Below are positions 22,270-34,190 of a stretch of DNA of 64,000 nt, one piece after another. Both the position numbers and the translations under genes were made by a program. The stretch comes from Acanthopleura granulata. Lineage: Eukaryota; Mollusca; Polyplacophora; Chitonida; Chitonidae. Under the pieces are notes generated by a model. The model worked only from the letters and a program-made list of their open reading frames with translations, had not been told where the DNA came from and did not search any database. The stretch lies in NCBI GenBank assembly GCA_016165875.1, contig JABBOT010000038.1, positions 186,001 through 250,000 on the forward strand, read 5' to 3'. Each line of letters opens with the position of its first letter. Position 1 is the stretch's first letter.

Positions 22270-25010
22270 TCTAAATATCTGAAACAGTCCTTCAGGTATT
22301 CTAGTGGTCGAGACCTTCGGGTGGACCGGCGTAACACGGCTTGATTGTCAGAAACCGGAACACAGTCACCATCCGTCTTCAGAACACAATCAGTATCTGT
22401 TCCTAGAACACAATCCTCAGAAATATCACTGTGACATCGCTTCACACGACTGGCATTTCTAGTGAATTTTGATCTCCAGATGGGGGTTGGATTGTCACCT
22501 GATTCCTGTGTTTGTTAATGACGTCATACGGATTTTCGTCGTAAAGTGGGGTCAAATTGGTTTCCTTCCTTCGTCGAAGCAGTACATTATCACCGCTTTG
22601 GATGTCACTGTCCTTTACATCACGTCTTATATGAGTGTAACCTTTATTTCGTTGTTTCCGTTCCTTGTCCCTGTCACGAAATTCGAATCAATGACTGGAC
22701 TGTTGGACTCGGGTAGCTCTGGAAGTCTTGGGCGAAATTTAATGCCCTACAAAAGTACAATAGGACAAACACCAGTTGTCGAATGTGGTGTAGATTTGTA
22801 GGCTAGGAGAAATTTATTCAGCTCCTAGTGAGGAACTTTGTGTTAAACAGGAGCAATTTTCAAGATTTTAAACAAACTTAAGTTTTGCCTCTCCCCCTCC
22901 CTATTCACATGCGGCCACACTGGGGTTGTTCTCCTGTGTTGGACTCCAATTTCCTCCAGGTAACTTTCGAAATCCTGTGATAATTGTGGTGCATTATCCG
23001 TTTTGATGGACAACGGGTGTCCATGAGTGGTGAACACTTGTTCCAACACGTCGATTACTTTCTGCGTTCTTGTACTACGAAGAAAGTCCACTTCAAGTAT
23101 CTGCTGTAATAGTTAATTATGACTAAGATGTGACTCCCATCAGGGAGCGGGCCAAGCAGATCTGCAGCTAAGTGTTGCCATGGCGCTCTTGGTAGTTCTG
23201 TGGAACAAATTGGGTCAGCTGAGAGCACGGGTGTTACGAGCTGACAGCTATGGCATTTAATTACCCTTGTTTTCCACCTGTCTATCAATACCTGGCCACC
23301 ATACATTGCTGCGAAATCGTTGCTTGGATTTCTATATCCCTCGATGGCCTTCATGAGCTAGGTCAGTGACTTGGCCTCGTAATCTTCGCAGGATAACTAT
23401 CCTGGTTCTATGGAGGACTAGCTTTCCCAATAGTGCCAATTCATTTATAACACATCTGTAGGTGGGTGGAAAAGAATTTAATTCACCAAATCGAATGAAT
23501 GTCCTGAGGTCAGTAAGCTCTTCATCTGAGGCTGACTTCTCTTTCGATTTTCTGTATGTGAATGGCACGCGGTGCTGCATTTTAGCAACGAATGGAATGA
23601 ATTCCTCACCGAGTGTACTGGCCGACTGGTTACACTGTGACAACCTTGACAATGCATCTGCTATGTTTGAGGTCCGGGCGTATATTTAACAGTAAACCTA
23701 TACTGCTGCATACGTAGCACCCATCTCTGTGTCCTTGCACATTGGCTTGACTTTGGAGGGTACATTCTCTCCAGCGGCTTGTGGTCAGTGACTAACTGAA
23801 ACTGGATCCCAAACAGATAAGCATGAAGTCGTTTGCATGCCCAAACCAGTGTTAATGCTTCTTTTTCTGCTCGACTGTACCTCCTTTCGACATCCGCCGA
23901 GCTACGGCTTACATATAAAATCCACCCTCAGATCGCCATTGTGATTCTGTACCAGCACAGCCCCTAAGCCTACTGAGTTAGTGTCGGCTATCGCTGCCGT
24001 AGGTGCATTTTTTTTTCAAAATAGGCCGATGTTTCCTCTTTTGCCAAGCAGTCCTTCAAATCATTAAATGACCTCTGTTGCTCTACTCCCTATTCAAATG
24101 AAACTCCCTCCCTCGTTAGTTTACGCACAGGTTCCGACAGTGTTAACAGATTTGGGATAAACTTTGAGATAAAATTGACCAATACTAGAAAACTACGTAC
24201 CTCAGACACAGATTCTGGCTCTCTTCCGAAGATCACAGCCTTTACCTTTTCTTTAGTATGGCCTATCCTTTTGCCCGATAACAGGTGACAAATGAATCCA
24301 AGCTGTGGTAGCCGAAATAGACTTTTGTCTCGGTTCAATGTCAAACCCATTTCACGGATGCGATCCATGACTTTCTTCAGCCGACGGTTATGATCCTGTC
24401 TGTCTTTACTATATATGATTAAATCATCATAAATGTTCACTGTTCCTTCAGAGAATTCAAACACCTTCTGTAAAATATGTTAGTATTTCTCTGGAGCACA
24501 TGGAACACCAAACACCAAACTTTTAAAGCGATACAGTGCTTTGTGAGTTGTGAAGGTTGTAATCCTCCTGAAAGTTTCTTTATGTTCTGTCTGATGAGAT
24601 CTCCAGTTTAAATCAAGCTTAGTGAATACAGTGCTCTGATTCATCTCATGTAATACTTCGTCCACTGTAGGTATAGGCTATGGCTTCGTTGGCTTGACAC
24701 ATATCCACACACGAATGTCTCCACTGTTTTTCTGAACAATAACTACAGGACTCACCCATGGTGTACGGCCTTGGACCTCTTCAGTAATGTCCATATCCTG
24801 CAACTAAGTTTGGCTTCTACTTTTTTTTCTCGTAAGCTGAATGGAATACGACTGGTCCACTGAGCCACATGTTTCACGGTAGTGTCAACGCGTATTTCCG
24901 CCTGGTAATCCTTCTGTTTCCCCCAAGCCCTGGAAACAATCTGAATACTTGGATTTGATGTATTAACCGATGTCGACGTCAGTTCTGTTCTGTTAACCTG
25001 ACACACTGTT
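22270..25010 (-). mobile_element. Decayed Ty3/Gypsy-type retrotransposon, pol region
   Basis: Read from right to left on the minus strand, pieces of one polyprotein appear in the usual order but in shifting frames. Reverse transcriptase comes first: FTKLDL near 24.6 kb, FKSLVFGVPCAPEKY, then YDDLIIYSKD near 24.42 kb. RNase H follows (QLVTDHKPLE near 23.79 kb), then the integrase zinc-binding region and core (APWQHLAADLLGPLP near 23.17 kb; TDNAPQ near 22.99 kb). A C-terminal part with SGDNVLLRRRKETN and RRSTRRSRPLEYLKD reaches about 22.27 kb. Frameshifts and stops separate the parts, so it cannot make a full polyprotein. No gag or LTRs were seen. Confidence 0.88.
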
Positions 25011-25121
25011 CAAAGCATGTAAAATTTCAAGATTTTGTGCTGCTTATGCCTTCATAATTCTGGTGCAAATACAGTTTAAGAAATCTCGGATCCATAACCA
25101 TCTCGGATCGCCCTGAAGATG

Positions 25122-25265
25122 TAATTTATTTATTTACATGTATTTGATTGGTGTTTAACTCCCTACTCAAGTATATTTCATTCATACGACGGCGGTCAGC
25201 ATTATAATGGGAGGAAACAGGGCAGAGCCCTGGGGAGGCGCACGAACATCAGCAGGTTTTTGGCA
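25122..25265 (-). mobile_element. SINE, reverse orientation, 3' half
   Basis: atttgattggtgtttaactc, then acgacggcggtcagcattat and gggaggaaacagggcagagc; the head is lost or rearranged. Confidence 0.88.
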
Positions 25266-25449
25266 GACCTGAAAATGTAATGGATTCTTGTTTGACACAT
25301 GAAGCAATGCAGAAAACTTCATCCCGCAAAATAACTGACAAACAGGCCGATGAAGAGAAAGGTAAATGAACGCCGTCAAGAATATAAATTCCTTAATTTA
25401 AGGAAGCTAATAAATAGCGACGTTAACTGAAAACGACTCCAATAGTTTC

Positions 25450-25545
25450 AGTTATTTGTTTATTATTTGTTTGATCGGAGTTTTACACCGTTGTCAAGAA
25501 TATTCCATTACGTAAAGAATATATGCCAGAAAGACCTGTTTGACG
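25450..25545 (-). mobile_element. SINE tail fragment, reverse orientation
   Basis: tttgatcggagttttacacc + gttgtcaagaatattcc matches the tail and core of the SINE. It then diverges. Confidence 0.6.
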
Positions 25546-25599
25546 CGCCACTTTTCGAGAGGGTTTTAAAATTGCTATCGTTATCTTACCGATGTTAAA

Positions 25600-26190
25600 C
25601 AACGCCATTTTGCCCGCAAATCACCAGTCTCGCTCTCTTGCCAGGCGGGATATCATAGTGGTAAGAATTTTGCCATTAAAATCACCACATCACATCATTT
25701 GTTATCACCAGACCAATCTGAACGGCTGTTATCCACAACAAAGAACACAACATGTGATATCTAATGAAGAAGACATCCTATCATTTAATATCAGCGCGTA
25801 TGGACCAATCTGAATGGCTGTTATCCACAAAAAAGAACACAACGTATGATATCCAGGGAACAGGAAGACAACATATCATTTAATATAACCGCCTACGGAT
25901 CTATCTGAATGGGTGTTATCCCCAACAGGGAACACAATATGTGATATCTAGGGAACAGGAAGACATCATATCATTTAATATCACCGGGGACGAACCAATT
26001 TGAATGGCTGTTATCCAGAACACAACGTATGATATTTAGGGAATAGGAAGAGATCATATCATTTTATATCACTGCTTACGGGCCAATCTGAATGACTGTT
26101 ATCTACAAGAAACACAGTGTGATATTTAGGGAACAGGACGACATCATATCATTTAACATCTCTGCACCAATCTTAACGGCAGATAATGTA
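25600..26190. repeat. Tandem repeat, about 90-95 bp, five to six copies
   Basis: Each unit contains ccaatctgaatggctgttat, then gtgatatctagggaacagg and catatcatttaatatca. Confidence 0.88.
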
Positions 26191-26487
26191 GGACTATACA
26201 TATTTGAAAAAAAAGTAAACATACGTACTATTTGGTATCATATACATGTAATTATGAATAAATACCGGCATGGCTTGCCGTGGGTAGCCTCATCCAGTGA
26301 CGTTCATCCTCTAGTAACATGATCTTCTTGGAAGTATAAATATATGTACAGTCAATAAGGTTTCAATATCTTTTGGCATAGAACATGATTCCAAACAAAC
26401 TTACAACAATAAGGTAGGCCTACCATCCCTGAGATCAATCCATCAAGTTCTAGCTTGTAAAACGAACTCACAAACGAACACAAACGT

Positions 26488-26625
26488 TTGGAAGGTGGAT
26501 GAGGACATCTCGTCCCAGGCCCCGCGGCTCGGGAAGCGCGACACGAGGACGGCGCAAATCGCGCTCGATTGGTGCCGTTCTCGTGTCGCGGGCGAGATGT
26601 CCTCATCCGGCTTCCATACATACGG
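26488..26625. mobile_element. Short foldback element
   Basis: The left arm ggaaggtggatgaggacatc + tcgtccc ... gcgacacgaggacggcgc is complementary to the right arm ggtgccgttctcgtgtcgcg + ggcgagatgtcctcatcc + ggcttcc. About 20 extra bases sit in the left arm. No coding capacity; MITE-like by inference. Confidence 0.7.
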
Positions 26626-27361
26626 ACTCGAAGCTGGTGAAAAACCAATGCCAAACAATGTACTTTAATTAATGTATTATTCGATGACAGTTTAAACCGA
26701 TACTTACCCAGTTACTGACGAACTTTCTCACATAAAGCATATGCGCAACGTACAGATATATATGCACACCCTATTGGGGAAATACATTTTGTCTTCAGCA
26801 ACAGACTGTTCGAACAGCCACACGAGTGCTTCGCCATGCACAGTGTCGTCAAGGGTGTCCACATGCCAAATTTGAATTGAGCCCGTCCCGGTTTTTAAAA
26901 ATGAAGATATCGTCTGATCGAGCGATATTATGATCGAAAGTCTGAAATCGGGACATTCCACCAAAATGCTATGAGAGCAGAGTCAAAACCAAAGCATTCA
27001 TTTTCTGCATTCAATGGTGTGTAATTTATCGCGATTTAAGCAGTACACATACTGAGTTATCTATATCACGGCACACATCAGGAATTCAATGTTGCCTTTC
27101 AGGGAAGGCGACCTTCGGGACATATAAAACCAAAGTAATTTGTTTGTACATTTTTATAATATAGAAATCCTGTTCACCCATATGATCACATCGCTGCATT
27201 CGTGTGTATAATGCACAATTTGGTATCTCTCTTTGTCTCTCTCTCTTTCTTTGGTCAATAGAAACAAAAATATGTCTTCATAAGCGCTAGGAAATTCAGG
27301 TGTGATCCTTGACGCAGACCTATGTATTTAAATTCAACCGTGAGGAACTAATTCTTTGGTG
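26626..27361. other. Unassigned stretch
   Basis: No exon or repeat recognised beyond a short ctctctctctctct run near 27230-27250. Confidence 0.45.
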
Positions 27362-27373
27362 TCATATATTAAA

Positions 27374-27626
27374 GGGGGCCTCCGTGGCTCAGTTGGTAAG
27401 CGCAGCGTAACGACCGAAAAGCCTCCCACCAAAGCGGTCGCTGTGAGTTGAAGTCCAGCTCATGCTGGCTTCCTCTCCGGCCTTACATGGGAAGTTCTGC
27501 CAGCAACCTGCAGATGGTCGTGGGTTTCCCCCCGGCCTTTGCCCGGTTTCCTTCCACCGTAATGCTGGCCGCCTTTCCATAAGTGAAATATTCTTGAGTA
27601 CTGCGTAAAACAATGAAATAGATAAA
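27374..27626 (+). mobile_element. tRNA-headed SINE with exact target-site duplication
   Basis: A near full-length copy, gggggcctccgtggctcagt to gaaatagataaa. It is flanked by identical 12-mers tcatatattaaa at 27362-27373 and 27627-27638. Confidence 0.95.
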
Positions 27627-27638
27627 TCATATATTAAA

Positions 27639-27902
27639 CCGCGGCCTTCGTGGCGTTGTGAATTAAAGCGCTAGTGCAGCGAAATGACATTGGTGATTCG
27701 CATCAATGCGATCATTGAGTTCAAATCCAGCACATGCACGCTGTCTTCCTCTCCGGTCGTACGTGGGAAGTCCTGCCAGCAATCTGCCGATGGTCGTGGG
27801 TTTCTCCCGGGCCCTGTCCGATTTCCTCCCGCAATATTAATGCATGACCGTCATCCTATAAGTGAAGCATTTTAAGTACGGCGTAAAACATGCAATAAAT
27901 AA
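27639..27902 (+). mobile_element. Older diverged SINE directly downstream
   Basis: Starts ccgcggccttcgtggcgttg and ends cgtaaaacatgcaataaataa. The flanks atcatatattaaac (27626-27639) and atcaaacattaaac (27903-27916) look like its own target duplication, later reused by the upstream SINE. Confidence 0.88.
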
Positions 27903-28283
27903 ATCAAACATTAAACAGAGGCGAACCGAGCTGTTAACTGCGCAGAGAATAACACCTCGACGAATAGAAATTGGATTAACGATTAAGTGATGCAGAGATG
28001 AGTCCTACACAGCTCTAAAACTAACAGCCGTGGAGACATGATACTCTGGCGCTGTCTACAGCCACTGCAATATGTGTGGTGTAGGCCTACATGTAAGCGC
28101 ACAGACATTGTCAAATTATTACTGACATTCGTCTATGCTAAGGTTATCATAACAGTTTGTGGTCTGCATGAGGCCGGCCTATCGTATTTCGTATCTCGAA
28201 GAGCGAGGCTGATGCGAAAGGCCGATCTCGGACAACTGCAAAAGGAAGATCCTTGGGACTAATAATAATGACCAACCAAATCA

Positions 28284-28401
28284 GGGGCCACTTGCTCGAA
28301 GCCCTCTTAACGTTATTAAAGGGCACGTAACTACCGTGGCGACCAACACTTATGGTAACTATACGTATTCGGAACGTCGAGGGCTTCGTGAAAGTGGCCC
28401 C
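28284..28401. mobile_element. Palindromic MITE, family A, copy 3 (best preserved)
   Basis: ggggccacttgctcgaagcc + ctcttaacgtt at the left is complementary to aacgtcgagggcttcgtgaa + agtggcccc at the right. The middle has acgtaactaccgtggcgacc and ggtaactatacgt. Confidence 0.85.
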
Positions 28402-29596
28402 AGGACAGCAAACTTCAAAGACTTTATAATCATGGGACTCTCTCTCTCTTGCTCCAAATGACTGGATGAAGGCTGACATCTTCACTCCCCACATATACCC
28501 GACGCACCTGTGCCAGGAATAGGTTTCAAGTATGCTGTCTTTTTCTGGATGGCGTCTGGTATGTACGAGGAGAGTGCACTAGAACTGCACGTATCAGGGG
28601 CCGGAGGAAGCAAGAGAACTAATCTCTATAATCCAAGAAACAAAAGCATTGCTTCGTTTCTGTTTATATAAATATCTGCAAGTCGCTTACTATCTACAAG
28701 TCCTCTTTCTGCTAAATAACTAGGTCTCATGTACACCTGCAACTCTTACGTAAAAGTCAATAAGAAGCATATTGTGACACAAAGAATTTACTCCAGAAGT
28801 TGACTTATGTATATGTAGATAGTAAACCAACGCATTGTAACTGTTTACCACTGATGATTAACTAAAGCACTCATATGACGGGCCACGGGAGGCCTGTCTA
28901 CAACAGAACTGGCCCTAAAACCAGTATTTAATCAAAACCTTTCTTGTTGACAGAGAATTTCATGAGTCAACACTTTAATATGTCGAGTGAATGCATTAAA
29001 GCTGACTGGACGATTATACATATATTGTTATCGGGGAGGGTGACGGCGAGGGAGATAAGGGGAGACTAGCGCAACGTCCGGATCAACCCTCTCAACGAGA
29101 AACAGGATTATATCCCATGTTCTGGTCAGTTGGCGAGTATACAAAAGATACACGGAATTTAAGAAGTGATGGGCCTTTGAAGTAGTTATAATATATAGTT
29201 ATAGTTAGTGTACAACAACTGTATTATACTGAACTGGTGCCGTGATAGATGCTGGCTCTACCCACGAAAATCACCGTGAGCCCGCGCTTGCCCACCAAGT
29301 AGGCTAACTTTGTCAGTTTCCTCGTTGATCGCCATGGGCGGAAAGCGTAAGAGATATAACAACACTGTGTTTAGACTAATCTGCAGATACCGGTATACTC
29401 AGTTTGATCCCATAGTGGACTGCGGCCCCCTTAACATCCAAGTTTTTCGAGTTCGGCTGTATCTCACTCGTAGCTCTCAGCCGTTCATGTAAAATGGCGA
29501 CAGCAGATAAGGCTGTTTTTTGGCGGGTACAAAATCCTTGCATCTTGTACCCTAACGCCACGTCTACCTCATTGTCAGATCGTCTGGAAAACTGCC
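28402..29596. other. Unassigned stretch
   Basis: No supported exon. Short frames near 29.3-29.5 kb have no recognisable motif. Confidence 0.4.
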
Positions 29597-29642
29597 AAAA
29601 AAAAAAAAAAAAAAAAATATACATATATATATATATATATAT
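29597..29642. repeat. Poly(A)21 followed by (TA)n
   Basis: Homopolymer at 29597-29617, then tatacatatatatatatata. Confidence 0.95.
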
Positions 29643-30105
29643 AAACAACTCCAGAGTTCTTTCGACGACCTGTAATGGTTGAAATGTATGTCGTAATTCG
29701 GCGAAGAATATCGAGTGTTGGCGGATATGAAAATGAATAAAACCAGCCTCGTTATCTAGTGATTTTATCTGCTATATTATTCGAAGTGATGCACACTTTT
29801 TAATTATTTTTAATATCAATATAACAATATATACAGGTGTAGCTAATTATGAATAAATACTAAATCTGGACACTAATCTTTCAAAGATACAAGAACTACT
29901 CAAGGATGAAATTTGGTCATATTAAATTTTATTTCATATTCTTATTCTCCATTCTCCTATGTTTTCTCTCACTTAAAGATGAAGATCAAATTCAAATAGA
30001 GAATACCTTAAATTTGACGAAAATATATAACATGTTATAAACCATGGCGGATGTCTTATCTTACATCAGCTCACTGAGGAGGTTACCTCCTGTGAATAGA
30101 CTTTT

Positions 30106-31726
30106 CCGACACGGTCTGCGCCTGTATGCGTATTTAATATTTTGACAGGTATTGCATGCAGACGTCAGACCGAAAACGCCGGTAGAGGTCGGGGATGTGT
30201 GGCGCCCGCTTGATCGCTGGGGTATTCACTCCCTTCTATGGGATAGATCTCCAAAGTTATCTATCCTTTTCACATAACGCTGACATGACTGTGTTCCTGG
30301 ATAATTTACCTTCACACTGGTGTATAATATACACATAGGTAGTGAGGCGTTGATACTCCAAAACGGTCACAAATCTCTTCTTTCACTTCTCCCACTCTGT
30401 CAGCACAGATAACCAGGTCATGGCCCATTTCCCATGTCTCGTTTAGCCCAGCTAGCTGGTAGCTTACGTACGTTACCCTAACGCTCAGTATCGGTTCCAT
30501 AGACGACCACGGGGAAAATTTCACTACAAATAACAGCTCGAACCCTACCTTACATTTGGTATGTGCCGATTCCTTAAATCAGTCACTTTGTAAAAATAGC
30601 AAAGCCAGCGACGCTAAACCATCTTTCAACAGTAATCCAGTCGGCTAAACTTTTGAACCTCACTTATCGAGCCAACGTTGCCATGTCTTGCACTCAATCT
30701 TCAGGCAGGCGATGGGCCGTGAAAATTTTATCCCACCCAACACACACTCATGCGCTGTACAGAGTATGCTTAGGTTGGGATAAAATTTTCGCGGCCCAAC
30801 GCGTGCGGGAAGTTGGAATTCAAGACATGGGGGATGTTGGCTGGACAAGCCCGCTTCAAAAGTTTTAAAGGCTGGATTACAGTTCAAAGATGGTGTATCG
30901 GCCCCGGCTTTGGCATTTTTACGTTCCGGTCGACTCAAGGAATCGGCTTACGCCAAATGTAAGGTAGGGTTCGAGCTGTTATTTGTAGTGAATTTTTCAC
31001 CGTGGACTTTTATGGAACCGGTGCTGAGCGCAATGGTAACGTACGCAGGTGACCAGCTGGCTGTGCTAAGCCTCTTTATGCAAAGCCATATGTGGCGTGT
31101 GCGGGTCAGTGGCCTGACCTACTATATTCGATGACATACATGTAAGCACTGATTAGCCCTCGCACTCCTGCGAACCATTGAGCAATAGAGACGGCAGAAA
31201 ATCAGATTTGGTATAAAACTGACTTTATTAACATTAAACCGAAGCAACTTGAATTTGCTCAATACTGAAACAGTCCGATGCATTTTTGTGTACCGTTCTC
31301 TGGATACCGCACCTACCTTCTCGCCCTCCCCTCCATTATTATTGGTCTCGATATCGGTAGCTTTGATCCTGCGCGTCACAATGGCTAGTATCGTGTCTTA
31401 TACGAGAAAAACCTGATCTGAGAAGTGGGTGATCCTTGTTATCCGTGAAGTAAAAGAGGTGTGTAGGTTTTGGAGTATCAACGCTTCGCCATCTATGCGT
31501 ATATATATACACCAGTGTGAAGGCAAATAATCTAGGCACACAGCTATGTCAATGTTATGTGAAAAGGCTCTGTCTGTTAAGAGATCTAGGCGGTAGAAGG
31601 GAGGAAGTACCTCAACGACCAAGCGGTCGCCACACAGTCCCCACTTCTACGGGCCTTTCCGGCCTGGCGTCTGTATGCATTACCTGTCAGTATATTAAAT
31701 ACGGATACAGACGCAGATCGTGTCGG
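30106..31726. repeat. 1.6-kb spacerless palindrome (foldback element or hairpin locus)
   Basis: The sequence is an imperfect inverted repeat with its centre at TGTACA 30756-30761. Complementary blocks are 30629-30755 with 30762-30889, about 30437-30590 with 30931-31074, 30267-30365 with 31467-31566, and 30106-30253 with 31582-31726. Outermost bases: ccgacacggtctgcg against cgcagatcgtgtcgg. The right arm carries about 0.3 kb of extra sequence (about 31075-31466) lacking in the left arm. Arms are clearly diverged by many substitutions, so this is not a recent or assembly-made mirror copy. No transposase recognised. Confidence 0.88.
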
Positions 31727-33591
31727 GCTAGGAATAGACATGCCTCTTGTAAATGCATGTTGTGTTCTGCTGTATAAACTGTGCATGGTTGCTTGTGCAG
31801 ACTACTCAAGCAGACCTATTAATTAAAACAACAGCCTTAAAAGAAAAGACCACATCTTTACAACCTACACTTTAAATGAAAGAGTTATAAAAACTGTGTG
31901 GAATACTATATTTTATAAATTTTTTAAAGGTTTCGTAAAAGAGGCAAACTGTTTCTAACATCGTTTTTTTTTACCAAAATCCACCTATTCGGGGCTCATG
32001 GAAAGTCCAGCCATGTTTTAGGCTTATCCAATGAAAATCTTCCTTTTCCCTCCTTGTATATTCATTGTGCCGTCACTGGGCTTAAGGTTTTACTCCTACC
32101 ATTTAATTAACGTGCATTTCCAGTCTCAGCTAAATATGTTCGTACATCGTGGTAATCGTGGATTTTACGTTCTGTTAAAGCCAATTCTAAAAAGGAAGAG
32201 TTTGAAATGCACTAGAGGGCCACGCCTTGCGTACATACGTGGCTGTAGGCTGCCAAAATGTGTCTGAATTGCGATATCCTGAAGGCAGAGAGCGTAAGCT
32301 GCCCTTTCACAGATTCCTCCTGTCAAAGCTAGAAATCTCTGTTCGCACTCACTTGAGCTTGGTGCGTTGTCGGTCGAACTACTGCTGTCAGTCTCACTCC
32401 TCAGCGATTCAAACTGGTAGCCTTGTAAGCCGAAGTTACATTCACTATGATCACAACTAGAGCTGGGATCCCGCTGAATCCCTCCATTTCGTTGTCTACA
32501 TGATTTTTCTTTTTATCTTTAAAGACAGAAGAGCCACTTTGCAAAGCTAAGCACGATGACGTAAGGTATGTTAAAATGGCGGCCTCAAAAAGTCTCCTCA
32601 GTCTTAGATGGTTAACTATTAAATATTCAAATAACAAGCACTTCCACCAGAACATTGAGCTTTTTTATTTATCCATAAGTGAGGTTCTTTCTTTTAAGGT
32701 ATAGGTTGTATAAATGTGTTCTTTTCTTTTGATCATCCCGCCTGGGTGCCATTGGAGGAGGCGTTCGTAAACACATTCGGACATTCTAACAGGTTTTGAT
32801 CAGGATAACTGTCAGATTTACACCAATTTACGCTTTCGTGGAGCATAGTGAGTTTTACAATTTACCGTAAGTAGGTTGATATGTTCACATTTTAAGTGGA
32901 GGCGGGAAAATTGTGGATTAAAATTAAGGCAAACGAATTAATGACGAATTTTGTCACCCATAATGCTCCTCCAGACATTTTGGTCTTTTTCTCGACCCGT
33001 TTCTATTTTTGAGCCCGTTTTGTTGTGAAATACTTGTATTGCTCGCTTATTTTTCAACCTAATGCTATGAAATTTGGAACACATGTAGGCAAGTGCTTAA
33101 GTTAAAAAACCGTCACTCAAATTTTTGATATCTTTCTAGTGTTAAAGATATTCGTAAAACAATATCAAAGTTTCAAAATCTTTTTAAATTTTTAACTTTA
33201 AATGATCACCCAGACCATTTCAGGACGAATACCGAAAATCTGTGGGACCATTTTTTTAGTTTAAAAATTTTGACAACTGGCGAAAACAGTTCTGATTTAT
33301 TTTTTTTCAAACATTCTCTTTATTTTACTTATTATTAAAGTTGGGTAAATTTTAGCAGCTTTTTTAATAGCAGCAGTCGTTTCGCTTTCAGAATATATTC
33401 AGGGCCGTACTGAATGAATATTTTGGGCTATAGAAGGCAAAATGTGAAATTTTGCTTGCGAGGTATGCTAGTGGGCCTCTCTTTAAGTAAATAAATAAAT
33501 AAATAAATATATTAGCCTATGTAAGGTCGTCACCTTTATACCCCGTATTCCAGCCACGTGAACTCTTGAATAAATGATGACCAGACTCGTG
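31727..33591. other. Unassigned stretch
   Basis: AT-rich, no supported gene. A short (aaat)n run is at 33487-33510. Confidence 0.45.
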
Positions 33592-33614
33592 AAAAAAAAA
33601 AAAAAAAAAAAAAA
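33592..33614. repeat. Poly(A) run
   Basis: 23 consecutive A. Confidence 0.97.
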
Positions 33615-34065
33615 GCAATACAATAAAGTGAAAGGTTCGATGACAAAGGATTGCCAAAGGCCAATCAAATATGACCTCATTATGAATCAACAACCCTGTA
33701 TGTTCAGTATACAAGGTGCCTTTGAAACGATTCCTTTATGCTATGCGTATTCACCAAACTGTCTTTGGAAAAGTATGCGCAGGCTAATACCTATTAGGCC
33801 ATATAGAATTCCCACCTATATCTTATACAACATACACTGCATGCAATCACACATAGGGTGGGTCAATCAAGTACATGCATGCATATAACACACGGTATCG
33901 TGTATGTAAAGCGTAATAAACGCACGTTATGAAACTTATACATGTAGGTCCCGCCAGAGGTTAAATCGTGTGTATACGAGGTCGTCTCGCTCGCCCTACT
34001 ACAACAGCAGCGGAGGGATATGTCCACAGACAGCAGGACCGAAGTACCTCGATTCCTCATATAAA

Positions 34066-34068
<3 letters not shown>

Positions 34069-34130
<62 letters not shown>
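34069..34130. repeat. Poly(A) run of about 62
   Basis: Uninterrupted A from 34069 to 34130, followed by further A-rich sequence to 34190. Confidence 0.97.
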
Positions 34131-34131
<1 letters not shown>

Positions 34132-34190
34132 AGAAATTGAGTAAAGACAGTGAAATTTAAAAAAAAAGCAAAGAAAAAAAAGCAGAAATA

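Noticed and set aside
22469..22801. 110-codon plus-strand frame
   Set aside because: Antisense to the integrase C-terminal part of the Gypsy relic, which reads meaningfully on the minus strand.
28147..28494. 115-codon minus-strand frame
   Set aside because: Runs through a palindromic MITE copy and shows no domain. The first 30 codons alone were not enough to call an exon.
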